64,000 bases of DNA from Kalmusia sp. IMI 367209. Lineage: Eukaryota > Ascomycota > Dothideomycetes > Pleosporales > Didymosphaeriaceae. The translations under genes and the position numbers were made by a program. The notes under the pieces were generated by a model. The model did not search any database. It saw only the letters and a program-made list of their open reading frames with translations, and was not told where the DNA came from. Position 1 is the first letter of the stretch. Each line of letters opens with the position of its first letter. Location: the NCBI GenBank assembly GCA_027946365.1, contig JAPEUQ010000003.1:930001-994000 (forward strand), written 5' to 3'. This document shows positions 52,456 to 63,660 of this stretch, in pieces.

Positions 52456-53809
52456 ATGGCTGTGAAGGACTTCCTCCAGTCGTCGCAGGAACAATCGAAG
52501 CCGTGGGTAAAGACGCCGTTGCGGGAGTCGTACGCGCTCTCTCAGGCTGCGGGATGGTACGGTCACACTTCGCTTCCTCATTCCATCTATCATCCCTCAC
52601 TGTCGCTATTTGATTCAACTCCTTGTGATTAGAGAATTCTAAATCGTAGAAGCAGAATCTTCCTCAAGCTCGAGACACTTCAACCGTCGGGTTCATTCAA
52701 GTCTCGGTAAGTCCCCTGCAACTCTCACAGAAGATGTCATGTGCTAATATCATACAGTGGAATAGGAAATTATCTTCTAAGGAGGGTCGAGGAGCTGCCC
52801 GCTCACATCACGAGCCCGCACATCTTCTGCTCCAGCGGCGGGAATGCCGGCCTTGCTGCAGTGCACGCCTCTCGAACACTGGGCCTACCATGCACAGTCG
52901 TAGTGCCCTCAACCGTGAAGTCATTGATGGTGACAAAGATCAAAGCAGCCGGTGCATATGAAGTGCTGCAGTACGGCGATGCCTGGGCAGACGCTGACGC
53001 ATACATGAGAAAGGAATTGATGCCGCAGGTACATCCCGACTCCCCTTTCCAACCACGGTACACCTCGCTGACACTCATCATAGGCCGGCGAAGCAGCCAT
53101 CTATGCCCCACCCTTCGACCACCCCGACATCTGGGCTGGCAACTCCACCGTCATGCACGAAATCGCCACACAAATGCCCGACTCCCCAGCCGACATCATC
53201 ATCTGCAGCGTCGGCGGGGGCGGCCTCCTCAACGGCGTCGCCCTCGCGCTTGACTCGCTCTCGCTCTCTTCCAGCACCACCGTCGTCGGCGTCGAAACTG
53301 CTGGCGCGGAATCCCTCGCTGCTGCCGTGCGCGCAGGTCAACTCATCACCTTGCCTAGGATAACGTCCCAGGCTACAAGCCTGGGGTGTGCGCGCGTCAC
53401 GCAGATGACTCTTGATGTTGCGCAGAGAGAGACCTTTCGTGGCGTCGTGCTGCCCGACGCCGAGGCAGCGATGGGATGCTGGCGGTTGGCCGATGATGAG
53501 CGAATCATGGTAGAGTTGGCGTGCGGTGTGAATGTAGCGCTTTGTTACGACGGCCGGCTGGAGAAGGCGCTGGGGCGCAAAGTGAGGCCCGATGAGAAGG
53601 TTGTCATTGTGCTTTGTGGTGGCAGTAATGTGACGGTTGACATGTTGGCGGAGTGGAGGAGGGAATATGCTTATTTGGAGGAGCCGATGGTGATGAAGGA
53701 GGAGAGGGATAAGGAGGTGCCCGAGGAGATGCCGGAGGTCGTAGTAGAGCAGAAGCCAGTGCAGACGTGGGAGGCGGAAGAGGTGTTCCAGTTGCAGGCG
53801 AAGATTTGA
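52456..53809 (+). CDS. L-serine/threonine dehydratase, PLP-dependent
   Basis: Exons 52456-52556, 52653-52706, 52758-53028 and 53084-53809 give 383 residues. The joins make AAGCRIFLKLETLQPSGSFKSRGIGN, in which FKSRG carries the lysine that binds pyridoxal phosphate. SSGGNAGLAAVHASR and the phosphate loop SVGGGGLLNGV follow, then GVETAGAES and a C-terminal VLCGGSNVT. This is fold-type II serine/threonine dehydratase of the catabolic class (compare yeast CHA1), giving pyruvate or 2-oxobutyrate plus ammonia. There is no C-terminal ACT domain, so it is not the biosynthetic ILV1 type. An acidic, Glu/Val-rich extension of about 35 residues ends the protein. Confidence 0.9.
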
Positions 53810-54090
53810 GGAGTTATCTGTGTGGTGCGGTGATATAGACTACTTCTCTTTTGTTGTGGTGATGCCTTAGCTGGCCGCCAACATAATGACTAATGGAAAA
53901 GCTACAATTTCGATTGATCTTATTGAACGATTTGATATTTTTATAGCATCTTATACGCAAAGTTACAGTTCCATTCTAGTAATCTCGATGGGGTTTCATG
54001 GCACATTTCTTGGCGAAAATCATTTCGGGATATGTTATGCTAACGATAGTATCCTCAGTCTCCCAGCACACATGTCGTCCATATCTAAAA

Positions 54091-55593
54091 CTACCACTTG
54101 TTCTGTACATCGTCCTCGAGTGGCTCTGTAGTTGCTCGCAATTTCTTAGCCACCTCGTCTGCCTCCTTCCAAACTCGTAGGATGTTTCTACCCACGAGCT
54201 TTCCTACATCCTCATCACGGACACCCTGTCGAAGTAGCTCTGCCACCAGGACAGGGAATTTTGTCACATCGTCAAGACCTTCCGGCGTCGAGTCGATACC
54301 GTCGTAGTCAGTCCCAAGACCAACATGGTCGTACCCAATGAGCTCTCCGATATGTTTGATGTGACGCACGACCTGATCCAGCGTAGAATGCTCGGGATCG
54401 AACTCAGGAAGATCATTGGGCGTGTCTCCAGGTTTACAAGAGATAAAACCAGGGCTAAAATTGACCATGACAATAGAATTGCGCTTCTTCACGAGGTGTA
54501 AAATATCGTCTGGCACATTGCGAGGATGAGGACAGATAGCGTAGGCGGAGCTGTGGCTGAAGATGGGAGGCGCGAGACTGCCTTTCCACTCTTCTGTGCC
54601 GTTGCCAATTAGTACATCGCGCATCGTATCGGTGCTGACGTGCGCGAGGTCGACCAGCATGCCCAAGCGATTCATCTCTTTCACTAGGTCGCGACCTGCG
54701 GGGCTCAGGCCTTTCCAGTATGGTTTCGCGATCCTGGTTTGGTAATCAGAACCCGACTCCAGCGCGGCATCAGCATACTTGTTGTGGCAATTCCAAGTCA
54801 ATGTAGCGTATCGAACTCCGAGCTGATGATACAGCCGGAGCGTGGAGATGGAATTGCCAATTTGGTGAAGGCCCTCGATGATCACAGGCGAGATAAGGCG
54901 ACCCTCCTTGAATGCTGTTTCAGCTGCATGGCTATCTGGAGTCAGTGTGAAGTATCTAGGATAGGCTTGGCCTAAACGATTGAACGTGTCGAGGGCTTCG
55001 AGGGTCTTCTTCACGACTGTCCTTCTCAGCATGAACATCCTCCTCGAAATCAGAGAGGCAAGCATACCTGGTGCGTATTTCTCATCAGAGAAGTCAGTTC
55101 CATTTCCAAACGGGCAAGGCATGAAAGCGCTCCAGAAGGCTCCACCCTGCATGCCTTCATCTAATCGAGGCAGATCAACATGTTGCGGAAAGCCGCCATT
55201 TTCGAATTTGTCTTTAAACTCTTGGCTGTAAATGTGATTTTGATACTGCATGCGTATTGATATCAAGAGATCATTATGACCATCTAGGAGCAGTCAGCCC
55301 TATCAGCTTGGCAAGTGCACGTAGTCTCTCGAACCGATCAGCGGATTCTCCTTCAATATCTTTTGAGCACGCTCTTCAACTGTGAGTTGTCTAGATTTGG
55401 GACCACATGAAGTAGTCCCCCAGTAAAAGTCGAATAGCGGGTGGCGAAAGTAATACACGAGTTGGACCAAGATTGAGATGAGAACTGTGATGGTGAAGCG
55501 CTTGCCCACTGCAATGCTCGTTCTCTTCGGGTTTGCGACAGGCCGGAGAGGCAAATGCTCTACATCATCAAGTGATTCTAGGTGCTTCTCCAT
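54091..55593 (-). CDS. membrane dipeptidase (renal dipeptidase family, M19)
   Basis: Exons 55593-55335, 55283-55068 and 55016-54091 give 466 residues. A membrane segment near residue 33-50 (FTITVLISILVQLVYYF) predicts a type II membrane protein with the enzyme outside the cytosol. Zinc ligands are in place: the HxD of LIDGHNDLLISI, the bridging glutamate in VIIEGLHQIG, and the histidines in VDLAHVS and IFSHSSAYAI. The GTDYDGI loop near the C-terminus is also typical. The family hydrolyses dipeptides, and some fungal members act in secondary-metabolite or glutathione-conjugate breakdown; none of those genes is adjacent. The 51-nt intron at 55017-55067 has no stop and keeps frame, so it is easily missed; removing it gives KYAP-V-VKKTLEALDTF. 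Confidence 0.9.
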
Positions 55594-55834
55594 ATTTGTT
55601 TTAAACGGCAGAAAAGGCAAGTGTGTAGACAGAGCACAGCAGCGGACAACGACATGCGAGGGCAATATGGCATTATCAATCGTGATCCTAGTCCCGTTTT
55701 GGAAGGTGGCTTGGCTGTTCTTGCGGAGGTCGATCTCTCCTCCGAGCCCACAGCACTAAAGGACGCTTTCCGCCCATATCAAGCTTCACGAATTGATCTC
55801 ATCCGCACGCTTCTCTTATTCTCACTCCGACAGT
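55594..55834. promoter_or_regulatory. divergent promoter region, dipeptidase / ILM1
   Basis: A 241-bp gap between divergent start codons, presumed to hold both promoters. Confidence 0.35.
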
Positions 55835-56472
55835 ATGGCTCTGCTCTCAGCGTATACCATTATACGTGCTTTGTCGCTCTTCCACGTCACCCTCGCCGTG
55901 CTTATCCTGAGGAACCCGAAAATGATTGCAGAGCAGAATATGGTGTTTTTACTGGGAGAAGCCATGCAGCTGGTGCGTGTCTTCAGATAGACGTGCTCGA
56001 CATGTAATTCTAGACTGACTCCATCTAGCCAACGCCTCGCGAATTCCTTAAACCTTCGGCAACGACGGCCTTCATCGCAGTTCTCTTCGCATTCCTCGGA
56101 GTCAGCGACCTCACCGCGCTTTCCATGTCAGAAGAAGCTACCGAGTCCTACTGGGGTACACAGACGCCTGTGAGGCTTGCGTTTCTGTTTGGGCTGACCG
56201 GATACTCCTACGCGTTCAAGCAAGGAGGCATGTTTGCGAGCAGCGGGCGGAACTATACAGCCAGTGCTGGTGATCATTTGAAGAACAGCGTTGTATTTGC
56301 GTTTGGGTTCGTGGAGCTCACCGTCTGGTTTTGGGTGCGTAAAAATCGGTGCTTTGATCTGCTGTGGCTGGACACTAACAGTGCGCAGATTTTCATCTCG
56401 TTGCGCGACGAACGGCGGCAGAGAGCTGTTCGCTTGATGGAGAAGAGGAGAGCAGAGCAGGACATGTTGTGA
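55835..56472 (+). CDS. ILM1: ILM1-like ER membrane protein
   Basis: Exons 55835-55972, 56029-56334 and 56389-56472 give 175 residues. Four hydrophobic segments are visible: LSLFHVTLAVLIL, TTAFIAVLFAFLGVSDL, RLAFLFGLTGYSYAF and SVVFAFGFVELTVWFWIFISL. A charged C-terminal tail RDERRQRAVRLMEKRRAEQ follows. Length, topology and the MALLSAYTIIRALSLFHV start match the ILM1 family (yeast: increased loss of mitochondrial DNA, ER/lipid-body membrane protein of unclear activity). Splicing at each GTGCGT donor keeps frame. Confidence 0.78.
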
Positions 56473-56903
56473 TAGCCTTGAATGAACGACTGTCCCGCAA
56501 GGACATTTCCGTTGTATCACAATTCCGATCCTCTAACTGTCCTTTCTCTCGCATTACAGTGATCTAAAGAAACGTTGCAATTATCGTGGAAACTCTCTCT
56601 CGGGGAATACCAAAGCAGAAAGGGCTCATTTGACTCCTTACTCGCGCCAATGGTGCCGAAGACTAGCATTTCCGAGCTGGTTCGGATCGGCCCATCGGTT
56701 CCCCAACGTTTGCCGAGACTCCTCCTGGGGACCCTACGCGCTCATAGGTTATACAATCAGCCTTACTGCATCGGACCGGAATTCTCGAGTTGTATACCGC
56801 TTCCATATCGGATGCGTAATAAAGATATATTGTGGGGTCGCGACGGGCCTCAAAGCCCTTATGTACCCTACCTTCAGCCACAACACAATACATCACCCAC
56901 GCA

Positions 56904-58201
56904 GCAATGTCTAACAGACGCACACCCCTCAACATCATCATTCTTGGTGGCGGTATCGCTGGCTTGACCACCGCTTTAGCTCTCACAAAATACTCTCCGC
57001 CTTCGCAACCTTGTCCCAATATAACGGTCTATGAAGTTCGGCCTGAACCTGCAACCATCGGTGGTGCCGTCAACCTCACCCCCAACGCTCTCCGCTTGTT
57101 ATCGCATCTTGGTGCGCTCCAGGAGATACGTGTGGGAAGAACTATGGTAAGGAATGCGGCGCCGTCGAAGTCTTTGACTTGTATAGCGGCTCGAAGCTCT
57201 CCGAGAGTAGTTTTCGTGGTCCAGAAGGCAAAGGTCTCGGCAACCCACCATTTACAGCTCTCAGAATCACCAGAGGCGAGAGCTTGAAAGGTGTATTAGC
57301 CGCCATCGAGAAGCACCCCAACATTAAACTCATTTGTGGCAAGAAAACGACCAGTATCAAGGAAGACGCAAGTGGTGTCACGCTCACCTTCGAAGACGGC
57401 GAGACCGTTAGCGCCGATATCCTGGTCGGCTGCGATGGGATCCACTCCATCACCCGCCTCACACACGTTGAACCCGAGCGAAAGAGCATATACTCGGGTA
57501 TTTGTAATGCGTTCGGCTTCGCACCTCGTCGCAAAACGCCTACGGGCGCATATGAAGAAACGCATTTCGAAACGTCCGGTATGAACTTTGGTCGCCGAGG
57601 CATGCTACTCACTTCATTCCATGACGAAAAGAAGGATTCTATTTACGTCGGTGCGCTTATGCAGGTTCCCGAAATTGCCTCGCGGGATGGTTGGAAAGCT
57701 CGAGGTGCAGATGCAGAAAAGACACGGCAAGAAATCTTAGATCGCTACTCTGGGGCCGCAAACTCTCTCATAAACCATGTCATCGAAGATGCCCAAGACC
57801 TCTTCCTCTGGCCCGTCTTCACACTCAGCAAAGGCGGCAAATGGGCAACGAACCGCGTCATGCTGATCGGCGACTCTGCACACGCGATGCCACCTCAGGG
57901 CGAATCTACAGGGATCGTGTTCGAAGACGGCGTGTTGTTTGCACGATGTATTGGCCGATGGATGGAGAAGGACGATGGGGCACCTGTCAAGGAAGCCTTC
58001 GATGCATATGAGCGGTTGCGACGACAGAGAATCGATATTGCATTCAACGAGAGCCAGAGTGTGGTGAAAACGGTGAATGATGCAGGGTGGTTGGGGCATA
58101 TGATCAAGCTCACCATTGTACCATGGTATCTGTGGTGGACAAGGGCGTACCGGGAAGCACATTTCGTTGAGGATGTCACGACGAGCGAGTTGAGATATTG
58201 A
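56904..58201 (+). CDS. FAD-dependent monooxygenase (one apparent frameshift)
   Basis: ATG 56904 to stop 58201, no intron found. The N-terminal half has the FAD dinucleotide fold IILGGGIAGLTTALAL; the second FAD motif follows (ADILVGCDGIHS) and then MLIGDSAHAMPPQGESTG. These are the three signatures of the salicylate/para-hydroxybenzoate hydroxylase-like group. The frame changes between LGALQEI and KECGAVEVFDLYS, at the GGG run 57134-57136. One extra G there joins them smoothly to 432 residues, and no intron of plausible size does so. Either a base is missing from the sequence or the gene is broken. Substrate unknown; the family hydroxylates or decarboxylates aromatic compounds. Confidence 0.8.
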
Positions 58202-58702
58202 ATCATGTGAATATACGCAGCACGTAGGAGTCAAACACACCGTACTGTCACTGGGCATCCTTCTTTTTTTAGGTGTCTTGCGTTTGAATTGCATACATTA
58301 GGGCATCTTGAATTACGACCCATTACACCGATGCTGTAGATTGATAGAAGCTGGCCAACCAGGTGGGCGGATCGTCGGCAATCAGCGATCAGCGGGGTGC
58401 ATGAGGCTGAACTCGAGATCCACGCCTAGCCCTTGGCGCAAAGGACGGAATCATGCGTGAATCTCCTGATTCCTCTGGGCTGTGCTACTCACGAACATTC
58501 GTGTGCGTGAGCTCAAGTATAAGAACGTGTAGCTTCGCTACTTCAATGTCTCACAAACGCAGTTGCCTCCCTCGAGACAAAGAAAGCACGACCCACCTTT
58601 GTGCAACTGTACAACCGCACAACATCACGACAAAAACATCTTTAGCTTCAATACACTTCACACAGGCTCACGCCCAATCGATAAGACCCATTTTACCCCG
58701 TC
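58202..58702. promoter_or_regulatory. upstream region of L-lactate dehydrogenase gene
   Basis: About 500 bp between two plus-strand genes. A pair of near-direct repeats, CAATCAGCGATCAGCG, lies near 58379-58394. No named site is claimed. Confidence 0.35.
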
Positions 58703-59818
58703 ATGGCAGAGCATCGTTTGAAGACCAGCATCGCCATTCTTGGCTGCGGCGAAGTGGGTGCGACTCTGGCCTATACACTACTTCAGAATCCCATTTGCAG
58801 CGAGGTCATGCTAGTCGACCCTAAGAAAGAACTATTGGATGCGCAGGTACGCGACTTGGGCGACGCGACGTACGGTGGACGTGCCGCGACCAGAATTAGA
58901 GCTGGAACTCATCAAGAAGCGGGACAGGCCGATGTTGTCGTTATAACTGCGGGAGCGAAGCAAAAGCCTGGTAAGTGCGAGATGACGCTCATGTTTCCCC
59001 GATACCTGCGCTCTTGAGAGTCACAACATTATTGAGCGATGCATAATTGCGTTTCGTTGAACCTGGAATAGAATAAAGCCTTCTAACAGAAAGCAGGGGA
59101 ATCTCGTCTATCCCTTCTCAGCCGCAACCTGCACATCCTTTCTTCCATCTTCTCATCAATGTCTCCCATCTCACCCACAACCATCCTACTTCTTGTCGCT
59201 AATCCCGTCGACATTCTTACCCATTTCGCCCGCAAACTTTCCGGTCTTCCTGAATCGCAGGTGCTTGGCACGGGCACGAGCCTAGACTCCGCACGTCTTC
59301 GCGGTATTCTTGCACAGAAAGCAGAAGTCAGTCCAAGTAGCATAGATGCGTACGTTTTGGGAGAGCACGGTGACAGCCAGTTTGTTGCATGGAGCAATGC
59401 AAGCATCGGATCGACACCATTGCATCTGGCATTGCCGGATACGCTGACCGAAGAATTCAAAAATGACATCGAGGATCATACACGTGGTGCAGCTGGAGCC
59501 ATCATCGCTGCGAAAGGATGTACCGCGTATGGTATTGGGAACGTAGCGGCCAGCATCTGCAAGTACATTCTCTTCGATAGCCGAACGGTGCGTCCGTTGT
59601 CGTTCTACCAACCGCAACTTGGCTGCTGTCTCTCTATGCCTGCGGTCATTGGGCGGAAAGGAATATTGCGTGCGATGCCGATTCAGTTGGATGAGGCAGA
59701 ACAGAGGTTGTTGGACGATTGTGCACAAGGGCTGAGGGAGGTGATTGAGGGTGCAGAGAAAGAACTGAAGGCTGATGAGCAGTTGAGGAAGGCTTTAGAG
59801 AAGCATGATCATGCTTGA
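58703..59818 (+). CDS. L-lactate dehydrogenase
   Basis: Two exons, 58703-58970 and 59097-59818, give 329 residues. The NAD-binding turn GCGEVGATLA and the ligand loop AGAKQKPGESR are clear; glutamine at the specificity position of this loop indicates lactate, not malate. Further landmarks are NPVDILTHFARKLSGLP, GTGTSLDSARLR and the active-site histidine in VLGEHGDSQF. It interconverts pyruvate and L-lactate with NAD. The upstream region is separate from the FAD monooxygenase, so I infer no operon-like link. Confidence 0.93.
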
Positions 59819-60364
59819 AGCAGTGCTAATGTGGAGATCCCGATGATTTTCGAGAGGCGTAAAGGTTGGGACATGAAGTACGAAGAAATGCCTTTGTCTA
59901 GCACATACAATGAGTGAGTAGGTTTCGTGTCGTTGGGTGCTCACAGCTACGTCTCCTCTCCTAAATGTACTATTGTCTCATCTCAATTAACATGAAAGGT
60001 ACATGATGAGCCCACATTTGCACTTACTATGACTATTGCGCAACTTGCCAAGACTGTCCTGCAATCCTAGTAAAACGGCGAAACTATCCACCAAGCCCTA
60101 ATCCGATTGGTGGAGCCCGTTTCACCACGACTTGTGCGGCACCTAATCTAAATACCGAACTCCAACCCTTGGCTTTCAGAACGTTTTCAAGGGCTAGGAG
60201 ACCAAAAGTAGGATTCTGATGCGTCCGTCGGACAAATTTCAAAATATCAAAGCTCGGTTCGGTGTAATGTTATAATAGTATAAGACTTTACGATTTCCTC
60301 AGTCAATGGCATTTACATCTCTCTTCTTCGTAGGATAATTAATCATCATCTTTAGTCCAACATC
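59819..60364. promoter_or_regulatory. upstream region of pectate lyase gene, with inverted repeat
   Basis: About 545 bp. It holds a 7-bp inverted repeat, CCACCAA at 60088-60094 and TTGGTGG at 60107-60113, with a 12-base spacer. The right arm overlaps an inverted CCAAT box (GATTGG, 60105-60110). A GCCAAG hexamer, the PacC pH-regulator core, lies near 60049. Functional roles are inferred from motif only. Confidence 0.3.
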
Positions 60365-61602
60365 ATGCCTAGTATACATAATGTTGGTCTTGTTGCCTTC
60401 TCAGTTCTGAGTGGCCTTGCTCAAGCAAAAGAAATATATGTTTCACCTACAGGAACCGGGAGTGGGTCTTCCACCGCACCATATGGTTCCATTCAGTCTG
60501 CAGTCAACGCTGCAGTTGCAGGAGACACCATCTACCTACGTGCTGGTACCTACAAGCCAACAACGAATATCCAATTCAAGACGAACGGCACACGCACATC
60601 CCCAATCACCGTACGATCGTACCAGAACGAGAAGGTCATCATCGACGGAGAGGGTTTACCGGGTACGCCTTATGGGCTCGACGAATCGCTTCCCAACAAG
60701 GAGCGTGGCATCTTCCACATCCAATATGCCAACTACTGGAAATTTTACAACCTAGAGTGAGTGCCGTTCGTACCGAAGAAGATATCCTGTATATGCATAC
60801 TAAGCAGTGAGTTAGGCTAATAAACGGTCCCTATGGCATCTATGCTCGCGATGCCTCGCACAATTACTATGAGCTCATAATCACCCACGACAACTACGAA
60901 ACAGGCTTCCAGCTCGAAGGCGCCTCCGCCAACAACACAGTGCTCTATCTTGACTCTTACCGCAACCGTGACCCGCGCAAGAACGGCGAGTCCGCCGACG
61001 GCTTCGCATGCAAAGATGGTACCGGCGAGGGCAACGTCCTGCGCAACGCACGTCTCTGGGACAACGTCGACGACGGACTGGACTTGTTCATGTTCGGATC
61101 GCCAGTCACGATCGAGGAGGTGTATGCGTGGGGCAATGGGTTCAATCGCTGGGGCTTCAGCAACTTCAACGGCGATGGAAACGGCTTCAAATTAGGCATC
61201 ACGGACAACCCGCCCGCGAACCACATTGTCCGGAACTCGATTGCCTTCGCCAACGCCAAGAAGGGCTTCATCGACAACGGAAACCCCGGCGCGTTGACCG
61301 TGGAGCGCAACACGGCGTGGAACAATGGCGACGTCGGTTTCAACTTCCGCAGCTCGAGCTCCAGCTTGAAGGCGAATATTGCGGCGGTCAATGTGGGGAG
61401 TGCCCAGGTCACGCTTGTATCGACTGTCAAGGCGACCGGGAACTCGTGGCAATCGGGTACATGGTCGAACAGCTCGTTCGTGAGTGTGGATCCGGCGACG
61501 CTGAAGAAGGCGAGGGGGACCGATGGGAGGGTGCCGGCGAGTGACTTTCTAGTGCCGAAGAGTGGTGAGGCCATTGGTGCGACGACCAAGGCGGACGTTT
61601 AA
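60365..61602 (+). CDS. secreted pectate lyase, polysaccharide lyase family 9 type
   Basis: Two exons, 60365-60756 and 60816-61602, give 392 residues. A signal peptide is clear (MPSIHNVGLVAFSVLSGLAQA, cut before KEIYVSPTG). The body reads as a right-handed beta helix: APYGSIQSAVNAAVAGDTIYLRAGTY near the start, then repeated short strands. The stretch DGFACKDGTGEGNVLRNARLWDNVDDGLDLF is typical of PL9 enzymes, with aspartates likely to bind calcium. Such lyases cleave pectate by beta-elimination and suit plant-associated or saprotrophic fungi. No frame problem. PL9 is named by motif, not by database search. Confidence 0.85.
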
Positions 61603-62211
61603 GAGAGATCAGGCTGTCTGTTGTGTCTGTTTGAATTGAAGGCGAGGTTCTGTTCTAGTAAATACTTTTGAAGACATAGAAAATTAAGACGCAATCAGTA
61701 GAGAGACATGGTCATAGAACTTGATGGCAATTTCGAGTTGCTATAACTTGCAATGGTCAAAATCTAATATATCACGCATCATTTGATATGTATGTGATGT
61801 ACGACCATCTAATAAAATTAGTTAGTGAAGTCACAGGGTACACAAAATTGCTGTTGAGTTTGTGACTAATAATCTGACACAATGTATGTATGATTTTATC
61901 ATGGGCCAAAGTTTTGAGTGACTTCTCTCTGTATACCCAAAGATCATATAACACTATGATCATTTGAATCTCGCTGTAGGAAGGGCGTGAGCGTTCCTAG
62001 AGTGAGATCCTTTGTATGAACCAAACATCCTTCCCAGTAATTTTACATAACAGGACCCCCACGCTAAGCCAGTCTCCATAATATGATGGAAAGAGGCCTC
62101 ATTTTAGGACCTTGTGTCAGCAAGTGAATCCAAAGTGCTTGACCAGAGTAATACACAATAATTTGCGGAATGTCCCGCCTCGACTTTGTCCGTCATACCA
62201 CGTCGACGACG
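61603..62211. other. intergenic between convergent pectate lyase and orphan gene
   Basis: About 610 bp, somewhat AT-rich, with the two 3' ends facing each other. Nothing else is seen. Confidence 0.4.
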
Positions 62212-63660
62212 TCAATCAGCCAACATGTTCGCCAATTCCTCCACGATGCTGTACTGAACATCTACGTCACTGTCCACAATATTCACTTCCTTCGTAGCAC
62301 TCTTCACAGCTACGCACTCTCTCATCTCAGCCTCAGCTGCACTAGTCAACTCTCTCATCAAGGCTCCCATGATGCCATATTGCTCATATACGTCATCAGC
62401 CATATCTCCATCTTCAGTAATACCCTTCGCATTTGTTGCCTTTCCCATTTCCACTTTTGATGTCACTCCATTGGTTGCCTGATTCCTTGTCAGTCCTCCA
62501 CATTTCGACCCCTTCCTACTCAACAACTCGGACCTCAAGCGTTCCCTCTGATATACCTCCAGCTCTTTCTTCTCTTCAAGTGACCACTTCTCTACACACT
62601 CTCGACCCTCTAGAATCCTGTTTTCATATTCCTCAATACTTAGGCACACTGCCTCATCTAATAGAACATCCTCTTTGCGCTGGCTGCTCTCGCTCTTTTG
62701 GAACATCTGGTCGGTCTTATCAATCTTAGGCGCGCACTCGATATGCTTTCCTTGCAGTGCACCCTGCTTCTGCCTGAACTTTGACAGTCTACCAAAAGTC
62801 TGCTTGGCCTTGTGGCTGAACACATCAATCTGCGGCCCACGCTTGACAACCTCCTGGCTCTGCCAATCTTCCTCTGCTATCGGCCTATAGTTGATGTAAT
62901 TTCCAGATGCTTCGCTGACCGATCCCCTGAGCTCCTGATTAATTGTGCTAGTGCGACCCCTAATTGACCTGAGCCTGAAGCTGCGACCATTTTGGTGGCG
63001 ATCAAGCTCATCGCGGACTGGCTTGTTCACTCCTGGCTTTAGATTGACACCCATCTTCGGGAACTTAGGCTCTTTCTCTAGTGTAGGACTCAGCCTGATG
63101 TAGTTCTCGGAAGCTTTGCCAGCTGGTTTCTGTGGTTCTCGTTTGATTTTGAAGCCCCTCGGCTCAAGACCAGTGGAACCCTCCAAAGCTTCTGTCTCTA
63201 GCCCTAATGGTTCTCGCTTGATTGTGTATTCCCTCTTCTGTGCACAATCAATTGACCTAGACTTCTTTTTCATAGCATTCTTAGCCACCTTCCTCGCTTC
63301 TTGCGTAATTGCCTTTTTAGTTGCTAGGAAGTCCACAAAAACCTTCTTCTTGTCTTCGCGTGAGCGACGCAGAACAACGACCTTGTTCTTCTTTGGGGGT
63401 TTTATGAAAGTCATGTGCGCCATTTGGAGGAGCCACGTCGGTGACGAAGCTAGCTTCCCAAGCGTCGTGTGTTTTCCCAGCTCTAATTTGCCAGCTTCCA
63501 GATACTCCTTGAATTGCTTTAGGAGCGGGTGACCGATTGCCTCAGCCTTGACACGCGCCCGTCGTTGAGGCTGAGACTCACCATTTCTCTTTGCTAGGAT
63601 AGCAGATATACTGGCTATGTCGTGGTAGGGCTGCGTTCCACCTCGGCTTAGGCGGGTCAT
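62212..63660 (-). CDS. orphan basic/coiled protein with internal repeats
   Basis: Uninterrupted 482-codon frame from ATG 63660; I do not recognise it. Basic, Lys/Arg-rich stretches lie at about 88-145, charged helical segments at about 340-385, and an acidic C-terminus at about 415-482. Internal similarities: IKREP at 147-151 and 172-176; KASENYI (182-188) and EASGNYI (250-256); DDVYEQYGIMGALMREL (422-438) against SDVDVQYSIVEELANML (464-480). IKRE fits the SUMO consensus (hydrophobic-K-x-E). There is no signal peptide or membrane segment. A nuclear, lineage-specific protein is a guess from charge alone. Confidence 0.6.
   Translation of the reverse strand: MTRLSRGGTQPYHDIASISAILAKRNGESQPQRRARVKAEAIGHPLLKQFKEYLEAGKLELGKHTTLGKLASSPTWLLQMAHMTFIKPPKKNKVVVLRRSREDKKKVFVDFLATKKAITQEARKVAKNAMKKKSRSIDCAQKREYTIKREPLGLETEALEGSTGLEPRGFKIKREPQKPAGKASENYIRLSPTLEKEPKFPKMGVNLKPGVNKPVRDELDRHQNGRSFRLRSIRGRTSTINQELRGSVSEASGNYINYRPIAEEDWQSQEVVKRGPQIDVFSHKAKQTFGRLSKFRQKQGALQGKHIECAPKIDKTDQMFQKSESSQRKEDVLLDEAVCLSIEEYENRILEGRECVEKWSLEEKKELEVYQRERLRSELLSRKGSKCGGLTRNQATNGVTSKVEMGKATNAKGITEDGDMADDVYEQYGIMGALMRELTSAAEAEMRECVAVKSATKEVNIVDSDVDVQYSIVEELANMLAD

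Noticed and set aside
53810..54090. Small plus-strand frame of 81 codons (from 53886) overlapping the dipeptidase 3' end
   Set aside because: No domain, AT-rich, and it runs into the opposite-strand dipeptidase coding region.
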